A DNA stretch of 64,000 bases, taken from positions 1 through 64,000 of the forward strand of contig CAKSPD010000003.1 of NCBI GenBank assembly GCA_934481385.1, given 5' to 3'. Of this stretch, positions 45,435 to 54,634 are shown one piece after another. The notes below the pieces were generated by a model, which saw only the letters and a program-made list of their open reading frames with translations, had not been told where the DNA came from and searched no databases. The stretch comes from an uncultured Oscillospiraceae bacterium (GTDB lineage: Bacteria; Bacillota; Clostridia; Oscillospirales; Ruminococcaceae). Each line of letters opens with the position of its first letter. The stretch's first letter is position 1. Both the position numbers and the translations under genes were made by a program.

Positions 45435-46238
45435 TTACTTTGCACCTTTTCGCTTTATTACTGCTGAAGCAGTACGTAACATAAGACTGAAATCAAGTTT
45501 GAGTGAACGGTTTTTAATGTATCTTATATCAGATTCAACCCATTCATCAAAACTCATATCACTTCTGCCTTCACACTGGCATATGCAGGAAAGACCGCCT
45601 TTTACAATAAGGCGTTCCATCTGGTGAGGAGTATATAGAACTACTTCACGGGGTAGCGGTGGACGAGGCCCTATAATTGACATATCGCCTTTAAGGACAT
45701 TCCAGAGCTGAGGAAGTTCATCAATGGAAGTTTTTCGGATAAAATGGCCTATTTTAGTAATTCTGGGGTCATTTTCACTTTTGAATGCAATGCCGTCTGT
45801 CTGATTTGATTTCTGAACTTCTGCGAATTTTTCCTCTGCATCAGTACACATGGAACGGAATTTATACATTTTGAAAGGTCTGCCGTTTTCAGTAAGTCTT
45901 ATCTGTGAAAAGAAGGGATTTCCCTTGTCATCGATATATATTGCAAGAGCTACTGCACCCATTGGAATTATAAGTAAAGCAAGAGCAGCTGTTGAGAGAA
46001 TTATATCGAGAGTTCTTTTCATGATTTTATATGCTTTTGAACCGGCAGGTTTTAATTTACTGTATTTAAGAGTTTCCTTTATTCCCTCGCAGAGAAGATT
46101 CAAAGCTCTCTGGTCGAAATTAAGAATGGGGTATTCAGTCACACCTTCGTTGTTGTTTTTCATAGAATCGAGAGTTATTCTGGTAACCATTTCTTCAGTT
46201 GCACTGACATATAGTTCATCAGTATTATTTTTCAACAT
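45435..46238 (-). CDS. Bacterial sugar transferase (undecaprenyl-phosphate sugar phosphotransferase)
   Basis: 267 residues. N-terminal 75 soluble residues, one membrane helix (about 85-108), then the catalytic domain: FSQIRLTENGRPFKMYKFRSM, ITKIGHFIRKTSIDELPQLWNVLKG and SIIGPRPPLPREV. Transfers a sugar phosphate to the lipid carrier to begin a surface polysaccharide. It lacks the multi-span N-terminus of WcaJ, so it is of the short PglC-like type. It sits alone, 12 kb from the polysaccharide operon. ATG at 46238 with GGGAGG upstream. Confidence 0.93.
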   Translation of the reverse strand: MLKNNTDELYVSATEEMVTRITLDSMKNNNEGVTEYPILNFDQRALNLLCEGIKETLKYSKLKPAGSKAYKIMKRTLDIILSTAALALLIIPMGAVALAIYIDDKGNPFFSQIRLTENGRPFKMYKFRSMCTDAEEKFAEVQKSNQTDGIAFKSENDPRITKIGHFIRKTSIDELPQLWNVLKGDMSIIGPRPPLPREVVLYTPHQMERLIVKGGLSCICQCEGRSDMSFDEWVESDIRYIKNRSLKLDFSLMLRTASAVIKRKGAK

Positions 46239-46274
46239 TAAATTACCTCCCACAATAGTTAACATCAGATATTA

Positions 46275-46303
46275 ATTATATCCTATTTGAAAAAATAAGT
46301 CAA
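46275..46303 (-). promoter_or_regulatory. Promoter of the sugar transferase gene
   Basis: TTGACT (46303-46298), 17 bp, TATAAT (46280-46275). Confidence 0.87.
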
Positions 46304-46322
46304 ACACATTGTTATAATTGAC

Positions 46323-46351
46323 TTGTAATCCAAATAAAATTTATTTAATAT
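46323..46351 (+). promoter_or_regulatory. Candidate promoter of the NYN-domain gene
   Basis: TTGTAA (46323-46328), 17 bp, TAATAT (46346-46351), about 120 bp before the ATG; a long AT-rich leader follows in which I see no structure. Confidence 0.55.
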
Positions 46352-46473
46352 ACACAAATATATATTTGAGATTTTGTAGAATATTACAATAAAAATCAAA
46401 ACACAGATTGAAAAATTTTTCCAAAAAATTTTTTAAATAAAAACTAAAATAAATATGAAAGGAATTGAAAAAA

Positions 46474-47802
46474 ATGACAGTTGATACAAAGGATTTGGTT
46501 GCTACGGTATCCTATCTTATAGGTGTACGGAAGCATATTGTAAAACAATGCTATGATGAGGAATGTCATGAACTTCTTGAAAAACTTTATCAGGATAAGA
46601 ATGCTACTGCAATCCGCTATCTCTGCAAATTAAGAACAGTTCTCATGCAGAAGTTCAAGAAAACAGATGATGCTATGAGGTATAATCTTCAGAATCTCAA
46701 TAATATTGAATGGTATGACCATGACAATATAAAAAAGCTTGAAGAATGGGGTTATCCTATCATTCATACGAATTATCGTTCTGAAAAATATATGCTTGAT
46801 ATTACAAAAATGATAAATGAAAATATTGATAAATGTGCAGGACTTTTTCATGACTGGATAAACTGGGAATATATAAAGGATTTGTTTGTTATTCCTAAAT
46901 ATTCAAAGCCAAATGTTATAAAGGGCGAATTTGAAAAATATATGAGTAATATCGATTATTATCCTTTTCAGGTATATATTCACTGGGAACCACAGGATTA
47001 TGGAAGTATTCTTTATACTGACGGAAAGTTTTTAAGTGTTGTATACGGACTTCATGGCGATTATTTTCAGGATAGAAGTAAATTTAAAGATGCTCATGAT
47101 GAAACAAAGGACAATATATATGACTTTATAAACAGAAGCTTTAAATGTGAAATTGTTGTAGACTGTGAAAATTCAGATGTTTATAAACTTTATGGAGTAC
47201 TGAAAAATCTGAATCAGGACGAACTTTCAAAAATTGATAAAATTATACTCTATGATGATTACCATACAACAAGTGGCTGGGACTGGATTGAAAAATTTAC
47301 GAAAATTCCTGTTGAGCATGTTGAAGTATCAAGAGTTACTGACCATAAATCACTGGTAGACATTCAGATGACAGCAGGAGTTTGCAGAGATTATTATCAG
47401 AATGATATATCATCATTTATACTTGTTTCAAGTGATTCCGATTACTGGGGACTTATTTCATCACTTCCTGATGCGTCATTTCTTGTAATGTATGAATATT
47501 CAAAATGCGGTCAGGCAATAAAAGAAGCTCTTTCTGAACATAATATATATTCCTGTTCAATAGATGATTTCTGCACAGCAAATACAGAGGAACTTAAAAA
47601 AGCAGTTCTTTTCAGCGAATTTGAAAAGTATATCCCTGAAATTCTTAATCATAACGGAAAAGAACTTGCCCGTCAGATTTATACAGATGCAAAAATCAGT
47701 GCAAGTGAAAAGGAAGTTGAGCTTTTCTATAACAAATATATAAAAACGCTCCGTCTTAAAGTTGATATGGACGGAAATTTCAGCATAGAAATAAACAAGT
47801 AA
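46474..47802 (+). CDS. NYN-domain (PIN-like) putative RNase
   Basis: 442 residues, cytoplasmic. Residues 1-225 are unrecognised, mostly helical. Residues about 226-350 carry the NYN/PIN-like acidic set: VVDCENSD (Asp near 230), KIILYDDYHTTSG, HKSLVDIQM and LVSSDSDYWGLI. The C-terminal 90 residues are helical. Family knowledge: metal-dependent RNA cleavage. The ATG at 46474 has AAGGAA upstream; a TTG three codons earlier is rejected. Single gene with its own terminator. Confidence 0.82.
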   Translation: MTVDTKDLVATVSYLIGVRKHIVKQCYDEECHELLEKLYQDKNATAIRYLCKLRTVLMQKFKKTDDAMRYNLQNLNNIEWYDHDNIKKLEEWGYPIIHTNYRSEKYMLDITKMINENIDKCAGLFHDWINWEYIKDLFVIPKYSKPNVIKGEFEKYMSNIDYYPFQVYIHWEPQDYGSILYTDGKFLSVVYGLHGDYFQDRSKFKDAHDETKDNIYDFINRSFKCEIVVDCENSDVYKLYGVLKNLNQDELSKIDKIILYDDYHTTSGWDWIEKFTKIPVEHVEVSRVTDHKSLVDIQMTAGVCRDYYQNDISSFILVSSDSDYWGLISSLPDASFLVMYEYSKCGQAIKEALSEHNIYSCSIDDFCTANTEELKKAVLFSEFEKYIPEILNHNGKELARQIYTDAKISASEKEVELFYNKYIKTLRLKVDMDGNFSIEINK

Positions 47803-47808
47803 TATTAA

Positions 47809-47838
47809 ACGGGTTGCAGTAAATGCAACCCGTTTTTT
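47809..47838. terminator. Terminator between the NYN gene and the LRR gene
   Basis: ACGGGTTGCA / TGCAACCCGT hairpin with six Ts on the plus strand. The minus-strand side is weaker, but may serve the convergent LRR gene. Confidence 0.9.
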
Positions 47839-47842
47839 GATT

Positions 47843-49261
47843 TTATTTATCTGAATCGTCCTCATCAATTATGCTTTTATAATTTTCATCAGCAGAATCC
47901 GGAATTTCAGTTTTATTATTTTCATTCTTTGAGCTTTTTTTCATAATTCTTACAGCAAGAGCTATTACTATAATAAGCACAACAACGCATATAACTATAA
48001 ATATAAGTGATTTTAAATTCAAATCAGCAGTATCATAATTTATTCCGTTTGTTTTAGCATAATCTTTTGCAGGAGAATCAGAAAATACGCTCAGTGAAAA
48101 ATTTTCTTTTAATACAGCATCAGAAGAATCAGAATTTTCAACGAATCCGAGAGCATATTCACCGACAGTCTGTATTGTACTCGGAAGACTTACGCTGTTA
48201 AGTGAAGAACAGTTGAAAAAAGCAGCAGCACCTATATTTGAAACTCCTTCAGGAATTATAACAGATGTCAGTGCCGTATCATCTGCGAAAGCTCCCGCAC
48301 CGATTTTTCTTACAGTTGCAGGAAGTGATATTGTTTCAATAAGCTTATCATACTGAAAGGCATAGTTTCCTATTTCTTCAATTCCCGAACTGAAGTTTAC
48401 TTCTTTAAGTGATGAACAATAACTGAATGCATCATCTCCTATTCTTTTTACGCTTTCAGGAATTGTAACAGAAGTTATATTTGTACAGCCTGAAAAAGCA
48501 TACCCCTCTATTGATGTTACTGTATCAGGAATTGAAAATTCGCCTGACCTTTCAGTATCAGTTGAAAGATAGAGAGTTTTTTTATCTTTATCATAGAGAA
48601 TATTGTCATCAATAGTAAAACTGGTGTTTTTTGAATCAATGGTAAGGTCAGTAAGGCTGTAAAGTCCGCCGAGTGCAAGACTGCCTATATTTTCAAGATT
48701 TGCAGGGAGTTCCAGTGATTTCAGACCGTAGCAGTTATTAAGAGCATAGTCCTCAAGGCTTATGATGCTGTCAGGGAGATTCAGTTCTTCGAGCGAAAAA
48801 CAGTTCATAAAAGCACCCATTCCGACAACAGTAACACTTTCAGGAATATCCATTGAAGAAAGATACTGACAGTTTGCGAAAAGTCCCTCGGGAAGTTCTG
48901 TTATATCCTCCGGAAGTTCAACGCTTTCAAGTGAAAGGCAATTGCTGAAAGCATATTTTCCTATACTTTTTACGGAATCAGGAAGTGCTACGGATTTAAG
49001 TTTTTCTATTCCGCTGAATGCCTTTTCATCAACTTCAATTACATCATATCCGTTTACCTTGTCGGATATTTTGATTTCTGTGATTGATGAATCGCATTTA
49101 ACTACTTTCAGACCATTTTTTATTTTTTCATATACAACAGAACCGTCAGAAAACTGGTTTTCATTTTCAGTTGTCAGCTCTGCAAATGATGAAAATGCAG
49201 TAAGTGATGAAACCGCAGTTACAGCAGATATTATAAAAACAGCTATTTTTTTGAACTTCAT
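47843..49261 (-). CDS. Membrane-anchored BspA-like LRR protein
   Basis: 472 residues. Signal peptide (about 1-27), BspA-type LRR_5 repeats (about 60-390), a C-terminal membrane helix (about 415-440, IFIVICVVVLIIVIALAV) and a short charged tail. Repeats of the type LESVELPEDITELPEGLFAN. Its ATG overlaps the preceding LRR stop by 4 nt. Likely surface displayed; the ligand is unknown. Confidence 0.9.
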   Translation of the reverse strand: MKFKKIAVFIISAVTAVSSLTAFSSFAELTTENENQFSDGSVVYEKIKNGLKVVKCDSSITEIKISDKVNGYDVIEVDEKAFSGIEKLKSVALPDSVKSIGKYAFSNCLSLESVELPEDITELPEGLFANCQYLSSMDIPESVTVVGMGAFMNCFSLEELNLPDSIISLEDYALNNCYGLKSLELPANLENIGSLALGGLYSLTDLTIDSKNTSFTIDDNILYDKDKKTLYLSTDTERSGEFSIPDTVTSIEGYAFSGCTNITSVTIPESVKRIGDDAFSYCSSLKEVNFSSGIEEIGNYAFQYDKLIETISLPATVRKIGAGAFADDTALTSVIIPEGVSNIGAAAFFNCSSLNSVSLPSTIQTVGEYALGFVENSDSSDAVLKENFSLSVFSDSPAKDYAKTNGINYDTADLNLKSLIFIVICVVVLIIVIALAVRIMKKSSKNENNKTEIPDSADENYKSIIDEDDSDK

Positions 49262-51303
49262 ATATCGTTCTCCTTTGTTTCAGTTTTTTTCTTTTTCTTT
49301 TTACAGGATTTTACGATTATGACAGTAACAACAGCAATTATAACAGCACCTGCACCTGATGCAATAACGATAAGAAATATTGTATTTACAACATGACTGC
49401 CAATCTGTACAGTTCCCGATTCTGTCTGAAAACCACATGTTTCAGCATATTCTGCACCGCCTGAATTTTTATCAGCATAGATTACAAAATCTGCCAGTTT
49501 AAGATTAGTGCTGTTTGCTTCATCATAAATATATCCAAAAGCACATTCATTTATTTCCTTTATATTTTTTCCAAGACGAACGGAAAGAAGTTTAGGACAC
49601 TGATATACAGCATACTGTCCGACAGTTTCGAGGTCAGAGGAAAGTTTAAGTTCAGTAAGTTCAGTACATTCATAAAGAGCATATTCGCCGATTGATTTAA
49701 GTTTTTTTCCTGATACTTTTTTAAGATTTCCGCAAAATGAAAGTGAATCAACACCGATGCTTTCAACATTATTGAGGTCTAATTCAGTGATATTCGGATT
49801 TTCACTGAAAGCATAGTCTGCAATACTCTTTACACTGTCAGGAACTTTGTAAAAACTGTCTTTTCCGTCAGGATATTTTACAAGTTCTGTGCCGTCCGAA
49901 CTGAAAATTATTCCGTTTACTGATTTATATGCACTGTTATTTTCATCAATGTTTATAGCTGAAAGATTTTTACAGGAGGCAAAGGCATTACTGCCTATTG
50001 TTGTACAGGTAGACGGAATATTTATTTCTGAAAGATTATTGCATTCATAGAAAGCCTGAGCCATAATTTCCTCAGTACCCTCCGGAATATCTATGCTTTT
50101 GAGTGAATCGCAGTCATAGAAAGCCATAATTTCAATTCTTTTGAGTGAATCAGGAAGCTTTACGCTTTCAACACCGGACTGATAGAAAGCCATTCCGTAT
50201 ATTACTGTAACAGGCAGACCATTTATTTCATTCGGGATTTCAACAGAAGTTTCAGAGGATTTGCAGAGAGTAATATAAGCCTCACCGTCCTTTTCGGCAT
50301 ATTCAAAATCACCGAAAGGTATTCCCTCAAGTTCTTCATACTGTTCACTGTCAGTAGCTATAAAAGTAAAATCGTTTTTATAATCATATTCATCATCGGA
50401 ATCAGTAGCATATGTCTGTGCAGCTGAACCTGATACACCTTTTATAACAAAATTGTCAACAGGTTCAAGGTTTTCGTCATATCCGAAGGCAGAATATCCG
50501 ATAGTTTCAACAGATGCCGGAATAGTTATTTCTGTTAGACCGGTTGCTGCGAAAGCATTCTGACCGATTTTTGCAAGGTTTTCAGGAAGTGTTACACTTT
50601 CAAGAGATGTACACTGTGCAAAAGCACCGCTGTCTATTTCATAAAGTGAAACAGGAAAGCTCAGATTTTTAAGTGAAGTATCACCGGCAAATGACATTTC
50701 ACCGACTCCGACAAGGACAGTATTGCTTAAATCCACATCAGTAAGTCTTTGGTTATATGATATGCCATGACGGTCTATATATTCAAGAGAGGAGGGGAAT
50801 GTTATCTTCTGAAGTTTTGTTTCATAGAATGATGCAATTCCGATGTCAGTGACACCTTCAGGAATTGTATAGGTGTCACCGTCCTTTGCAGAAGGATAGC
50901 ATAAAAGCGTTTTCATATCATCTTCAAAAAGAATACCGTCCTTTGATTCAAAATATTCATTTTCATCAGGAACATTTATTTCTGTAAGTAAATAGCAGTT
51001 TATAAATGTGTTTTCATCAATATCATCAATAGTATTATTAAATGTAACAGATACTATTTCCGTATCATGAAAGGTTTTTCCGAGGGAAGTAACAGTTTTG
51101 CCGTCAATTTTATCAGGTATAATTACATTTGTATCAGTTCCTGTATATGATTCAAGACAGGCTTCACCGTTTTTATCAACAGAATACTGATAATCTCCCG
51201 ATGAGATAAGTTCATTATCTTCAGCAGAAACACTGAGATATGATGAAAATGCACATGAAACGGCAAGAGCCGTAAAAGCAGATGCAATTTTTTTAACAAT
51301 CAT
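49258..51303 (-). CDS. Membrane-anchored BspA-like LRR protein, large
   Basis: 681 residues. Signal peptide (about 1-28), two blocks of BspA-type LRR_5 repeats separated by a short non-repeat spacer near residue 300 (the second block restarts with a DFEYAEKDGEAYITL strand), a C-terminal membrane helix and a Lys-rich tail. The ATG at 51303 is preferred over the GTG at 51315, which touches the GAAAGAG ribosome site. It begins 24 nt after glmS. Confidence 0.9.
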   Translation of the reverse strand: MIVKKIASAFTALAVSCAFSSYLSVSAEDNELISSGDYQYSVDKNGEACLESYTGTDTNVIIPDKIDGKTVTSLGKTFHDTEIVSVTFNNTIDDIDENTFINCYLLTEINVPDENEYFESKDGILFEDDMKTLLCYPSAKDGDTYTIPEGVTDIGIASFYETKLQKITFPSSLEYIDRHGISYNQRLTDVDLSNTVLVGVGEMSFAGDTSLKNLSFPVSLYEIDSGAFAQCTSLESVTLPENLAKIGQNAFAATGLTEITIPASVETIGYSAFGYDENLEPVDNFVIKGVSGSAAQTYATDSDDEYDYKNDFTFIATDSEQYEELEGIPFGDFEYAEKDGEAYITLCKSSETSVEIPNEINGLPVTVIYGMAFYQSGVESVKLPDSLKRIEIMAFYDCDSLKSIDIPEGTEEIMAQAFYECNNLSEINIPSTCTTIGSNAFASCKNLSAINIDENNSAYKSVNGIIFSSDGTELVKYPDGKDSFYKVPDSVKSIADYAFSENPNITELDLNNVESIGVDSLSFCGNLKKVSGKKLKSIGEYALYECTELTELKLSSDLETVGQYAVYQCPKLLSVRLGKNIKEINECAFGYIYDEANSTNLKLADFVIYADKNSGGAEYAETCGFQTESGTVQIGSHVVNTIFLIVIASGAGAVIIAVVTVIIVKSCKKKKKKTETKENDI

Positions 51304-51327
51304 TTTATTTTTCACTCTTTCGATATT

Positions 51328-53148
51328 TTATTCAACAGTAACAGATTTTGCAAGATTTCTTGGCTTATCAACATCATTTCCTTTCAGGACGGCTGTATAA
51401 TATGCGATAAGCTGAAGCGGAACTACTGCGGGCATAGGCATAAGAAGGTCATCAGTTTCAGGAATTTTAAAACAGTAGTCAGCAAGATTTTCTTCCGGTT
51501 CATAGCTTTCACGGCAGATAAGTATAACTTTAGCGCCTCTTGCCTTTACTTCTTTTATATTGCTTATGGTTTTATCCATAAGATTTTTCTGTGTTGCAAC
51601 AGCAATAACAGGCATTCCCTCGCTTATAAGAGATATAGTACCATGTTTAAGTTCACCGCCTGCATAGGATTCAGAGTGAATATATGAAATTTCTTTAAGC
51701 TTTAAAGAACCCTCCATACTTAATGCATAGTCAAGACCTCTGCCGATATAGAGAAGACTTTCAGCGTTTATAAGTCCTGATGCTATGTACTGTGTTTCTT
51801 CAATATTTTTGAGAATCTGCTGTATTATATCAGGAGTGTTCTGGAGCATAGCTGTAAGGCGTTTACATTCTTCAGCAGTTATTTTGTTTTTTGCAAGAGC
51901 AAATTCAAATGCAAGCAGATACATAACAGCAATCTGAACCATATAAGCCTTTGTTGATGCTACTGCAATTTCAGGGCCTGCATGAGTATATATAAGCATA
52001 TCAGCCTCTCTTGCAATGGTACTTCCCTTTACATTTACAATTGCAAGGGTTTTAGCACCGAGTTTCTTTGAAAGTTCAAGAGCAGCACGGCTGTCAGCAG
52101 TTTCGCCGGACTGCGATATAATAATTACAAGGTCATTTTCTGAAACAATTGGTTCTCTGTAACGGAATTCTGATGCAATATCAACTGTAACAGGAACTCT
52201 TGCAAGTTTTTCAATCAGATATTTTCCAACCATTCCTGCATGCATTGCCGTACCGCATGCAACTATGAAAATCTGTTTGAATTTATTCAGCTCATCAAGG
52301 GTTATTCCGCATTCTTCAAGATTCGGCAGACCGTCAGATATTCTTGGTGTAATGGTAGTTTTTATTGCGGAGGGCTGTTCAAAGATTTCTTTAAGCATAA
52401 AATGCTCATAACCGCCTTTTTCAGCGGAATCCATATCCCAGTCAGCAGTTTTAAGTTCCTTATTGATTTTGTTGTAATGCAGGTCATATATACATGTCTT
52501 ATACTTGCTTAAAACAGCGATTTCATCATGTTCGAGCAAATAATAATCTCTTGTATATTTAAGTATTGCAGGAACATCGGAGGCAATAAAGCTTTCATTT
52601 TTCCCAACACCTACTATAAGAGGGCTTTCTTTTCTGACAGCAAAGACAGTATCAGGAAAATCAGCAAATATTATTCCGAGAGCATAAGAGCCTTCAACTT
52701 CTTTTATAACGCTTGCAATTGAGGAAACAGGGTCACCGTCATAATAGTAATCAAGAAGCTGTGCAACAACTTCCGTATCAGTATCGCTTTTAAAGCATCT
52801 GCCCTCTTTTACGAGAAAATCTTTGAGAGTTTTATAGTTTTCAATAATTCCGTTATGAACTATTGTAACACGACCGCCTTCATGAGGGTGTGAATTTTTA
52901 TCAGAGGGTTCACCATGAGTAGCCCATCTTGTGTGACCTATTCCGGAACAGCCGGAGGGTTTTCCGTTCTTTTCCATTTTTTCAACAAGGTTTTTAAGGC
53001 GTCCTTTTGATTTGGCAACCTTTATTTCATCATTGTCAAAAACAGCAATTCCTGCTGAATCATATCCTCTGTATTCGAGTTTTGAGAGCGAATCAATAAG
53101 AACATCAACAGCATCTCTGTAACCTACATAACCAACTATACCGCACAT
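51328..53148 (-). CDS. glmS: Glutamine--fructose-6-phosphate aminotransferase
   Basis: 606 residues. Makes glucosamine-6-phosphate for the cell wall. N-terminal Ntn glutaminase with Cys2 (CGIVGYVG), EYRGYDSAGIAV and THGEPSDKNSHPH; two SIS domains (GTAMHAGMVGKYLIE; SQSGETADSRAAL; HGTISLISEGMPV) and the closing PRNLAKSVTVE. First gene before the two LRR genes. The leader is short and has no room for a glmS ribozyme. Confidence 0.98.
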   Translation of the reverse strand: MCGIVGYVGYRDAVDVLIDSLSKLEYRGYDSAGIAVFDNDEIKVAKSKGRLKNLVEKMEKNGKPSGCSGIGHTRWATHGEPSDKNSHPHEGGRVTIVHNGIIENYKTLKDFLVKEGRCFKSDTDTEVVAQLLDYYYDGDPVSSIASVIKEVEGSYALGIIFADFPDTVFAVRKESPLIVGVGKNESFIASDVPAILKYTRDYYLLEHDEIAVLSKYKTCIYDLHYNKINKELKTADWDMDSAEKGGYEHFMLKEIFEQPSAIKTTITPRISDGLPNLEECGITLDELNKFKQIFIVACGTAMHAGMVGKYLIEKLARVPVTVDIASEFRYREPIVSENDLVIIISQSGETADSRAALELSKKLGAKTLAIVNVKGSTIAREADMLIYTHAGPEIAVASTKAYMVQIAVMYLLAFEFALAKNKITAEECKRLTAMLQNTPDIIQQILKNIEETQYIASGLINAESLLYIGRGLDYALSMEGSLKLKEISYIHSESYAGGELKHGTISLISEGMPVIAVATQKNLMDKTISNIKEVKARGAKVILICRESYEPEENLADYCFKIPETDDLLMPMPAVVPLQLIAYYTAVLKGNDVDKPRNLAKSVTVE

Positions 53149-53194
53149 AAAAAATTCTATTCTCCTTTTTTAATAAATTTTAGAAATTATTTTC

Positions 53195-53223
53195 ATTATA
53201 ACATATATATTACAGAAAATCAA
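53195..53223 (-). promoter_or_regulatory. glmS promoter
   Basis: TTGATT (53223-53218), 17 bp, TATAAT (53200-53195). Confidence 0.87.
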
Positions 53224-53278
53224 CATTATCATATAATTTTCATTTATCTTACGTTATATTTTTTCTTTTTCAACATAA

Positions 53279-53305
53279 TAAAAAAGCGGTCTTGAAAAAG
53301 ACCGC
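53279..53305 (-). terminator. Terminator of the signal-peptidase-like gene
   Basis: GCGGTCTT / AAGACCGC hairpin with TTTTTTATT on the minus strand. Confidence 0.9.
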
Positions 53306-53312
53306 CGTTTTA

Positions 53313-54434
53313 TCAGAGTTTATTTTTTTCGTCCTCAATCAGTTTGAGAAGGTCATCAACAGACATATTGCTGACATTTTTCTTTTTTGCATTGTTTTCA
53401 GATTTCTTTATAATGTCATTTATATCAGGAGTAGATGATTTTTTAGGTTTAACAGGTTCAACGGGTTCAGCAGGTTTTGCGGGTTTGAACTGAGTCTTTT
53501 CAGCTTCAGATGAATGTAAATTCATGTCTTCACGAAGTGTATCAGCAGGAGTTTTTTCGTGTGAAACATTTTTAGGAGCAGAGAACATTTCTGTAACATC
53601 AACCTGAGTTTTCTTTTTCTGAGCCTCAATTTTTGCAGTATTCTCGGCAGCTTTCAGAGCTTTGAACTGCATAGTTCTTTCCTTTTCTTTCTGATAAGGA
53701 GAATTAGGATTAACTTCCTTATGGCTGAAATGTTCAGCAATGGACTGTTTTTTGCGTTCAAGTTCATCAGTAGTATAATCCTGAGGAGTAGGGTCAACAA
53801 AAAGAGGAGTTTCCTTTATATCGCTTGATTTGAAAGTAGGTGAAGAATTTTTTTCTTTTTCTGAAGGAGCATCATAATCTTCTTCATCTTCATCGTCTTT
53901 TGAAGATGCAATTTTTGCGATAAGGAATATAACAAGAATTATACTCGGGAGTATGAGTTCAATAATAATTCCCTTTATGTTGAGAGTGAAATTAATCCAT
54001 CTGCCGAGATTTACATTCTGCGGATAACCTGTGCAGAGGGCAAGAATATTTTCTTTTGGAATAAAATCCGTAACAGAATTATCGTCCTGAGCATTAGCAG
54101 TTGAAAGATAATATACCTCTGAACCTGTTGTTTCATCGACAGCAGTTTTATAAACAGTTCTTATGATAACATCATCGTTTTCATTGAGATGACAAAGGAT
54201 AATATCGCCTTGTTTTATTTCAAGACCATCAGCGTCCTTTGAAATCAGTGCAGTACCCTCAGGGAGAAGGTTTCCCATATCCTGATTATTCAGCAGGTAG
54301 ATATAATAGCCGAACAGATTCGGGGAATGTTTCTGATTGAACATAATGTTTGTTGCAAGGGAGAGAGCAATGAATATTATACATATGATAGTTATAAAAA
54401 ATTTAAGTATAGAAAAGCCTTTTTTATTTTCCAA
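53313..54434 (-). CDS. Signal-peptidase-like membrane protein without catalytic residues
   Basis: About 373 residues from a TTG at 54434. Membrane helix 1 (about 9-28), an outside domain that follows the SipW-type signal peptidase I layout (LPEGTALIS, IKQGDIILCHL, DVIIRTVYK, YYLSTANAQDDNSVTDFIPKENILA), membrane helix 2 (about 160-182), then a 190-residue charged tail with a Pro/Lys/Glu repeat. The Ser-Met dyad is replaced by Asp52-Met53 and the His of the THR motif by Ile, so it should be inactive. The TTG is chosen because a TATAAT promoter lies within the longer reading frame and AAAGGA precedes this TTG. Confidence 0.7.
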   Translation of the reverse strand: MENKKGFSILKFFITIICIIFIALSLATNIMFNQKHSPNLFGYYIYLLNNQDMGNLLPEGTALISKDADGLEIKQGDIILCHLNENDDVIIRTVYKTAVDETTGSEVYYLSTANAQDDNSVTDFIPKENILALCTGYPQNVNLGRWINFTLNIKGIIIELILPSIILVIFLIAKIASSKDDEDEEDYDAPSEKEKNSSPTFKSSDIKETPLFVDPTPQDYTTDELERKKQSIAEHFSHKEVNPNSPYQKEKERTMQFKALKAAENTAKIEAQKKKTQVDVTEMFSAPKNVSHEKTPADTLREDMNLHSSEAEKTQFKPAKPAEPVEPVKPKKSSTPDINDIIKKSENNAKKKNVSNMSVDDLLKLIEDEKNKL

Positions 54435-54470
54435 ATTAATCAAATCCTTTCGTAAAATATTGTTTAAACC

Positions 54471-54499
54471 ATTATAACACAGATTCTCATAAAATACAA
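54471..54499 (-). promoter_or_regulatory. Promoter of the signal-peptidase-like gene
   Basis: TTGTAT (54499-54494), 17 bp, TATAAT (54476-54471) with an extended TGT before the -10. It lies inside the longer open frame, which argues for the downstream start. Confidence 0.7.
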
Positions 54500-54540
54500 A
54501 CATTTTTTAAAAATAATTTTTTAAAAAAATAAGAAACAGC

Positions 54541-54566
54541 AAATCCGTAACAAAAAGTACGGATTT
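54541..54566. repeat. Inverted repeat at the spoVFA promoter
   Basis: AAATCCGT and ACGGATTT, 10 nt apart, overlap the proposed promoter. It could be an operator or a weak terminator. Confidence 0.5.
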
Positions 54567-54577
54567 TACATAATATA
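54549..54577 (+). promoter_or_regulatory. Candidate sigma-K-type promoter of spoVFA
   Basis: AACA, 16 bp, CATAATATA (54569-54577) fits the mother-cell sigma-K consensus (mACm, 16-17, CATAnnnTA). No sigma-A promoter is seen here. spoVF is a sigma-K gene in Bacillus, which supports the call. Confidence 0.55.
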
Positions 54578-54634
54578 TAGCAGATACCTGATTTATAAAA
54601 ACTGATATAACTGTTATTTGAATGGAGAATATTT

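Noticed and set aside
53149..53312. glmS ribozyme
   Set aside because: The glmS leader is only about 40 nt after the promoter, too short for the ribozyme, and no matching sequence is present.
54435..54503. Longer start of the signal-peptidase-like gene
   Set aside because: The extension contains the apparent TATAAT promoter of the gene and lacks a ribosome site.
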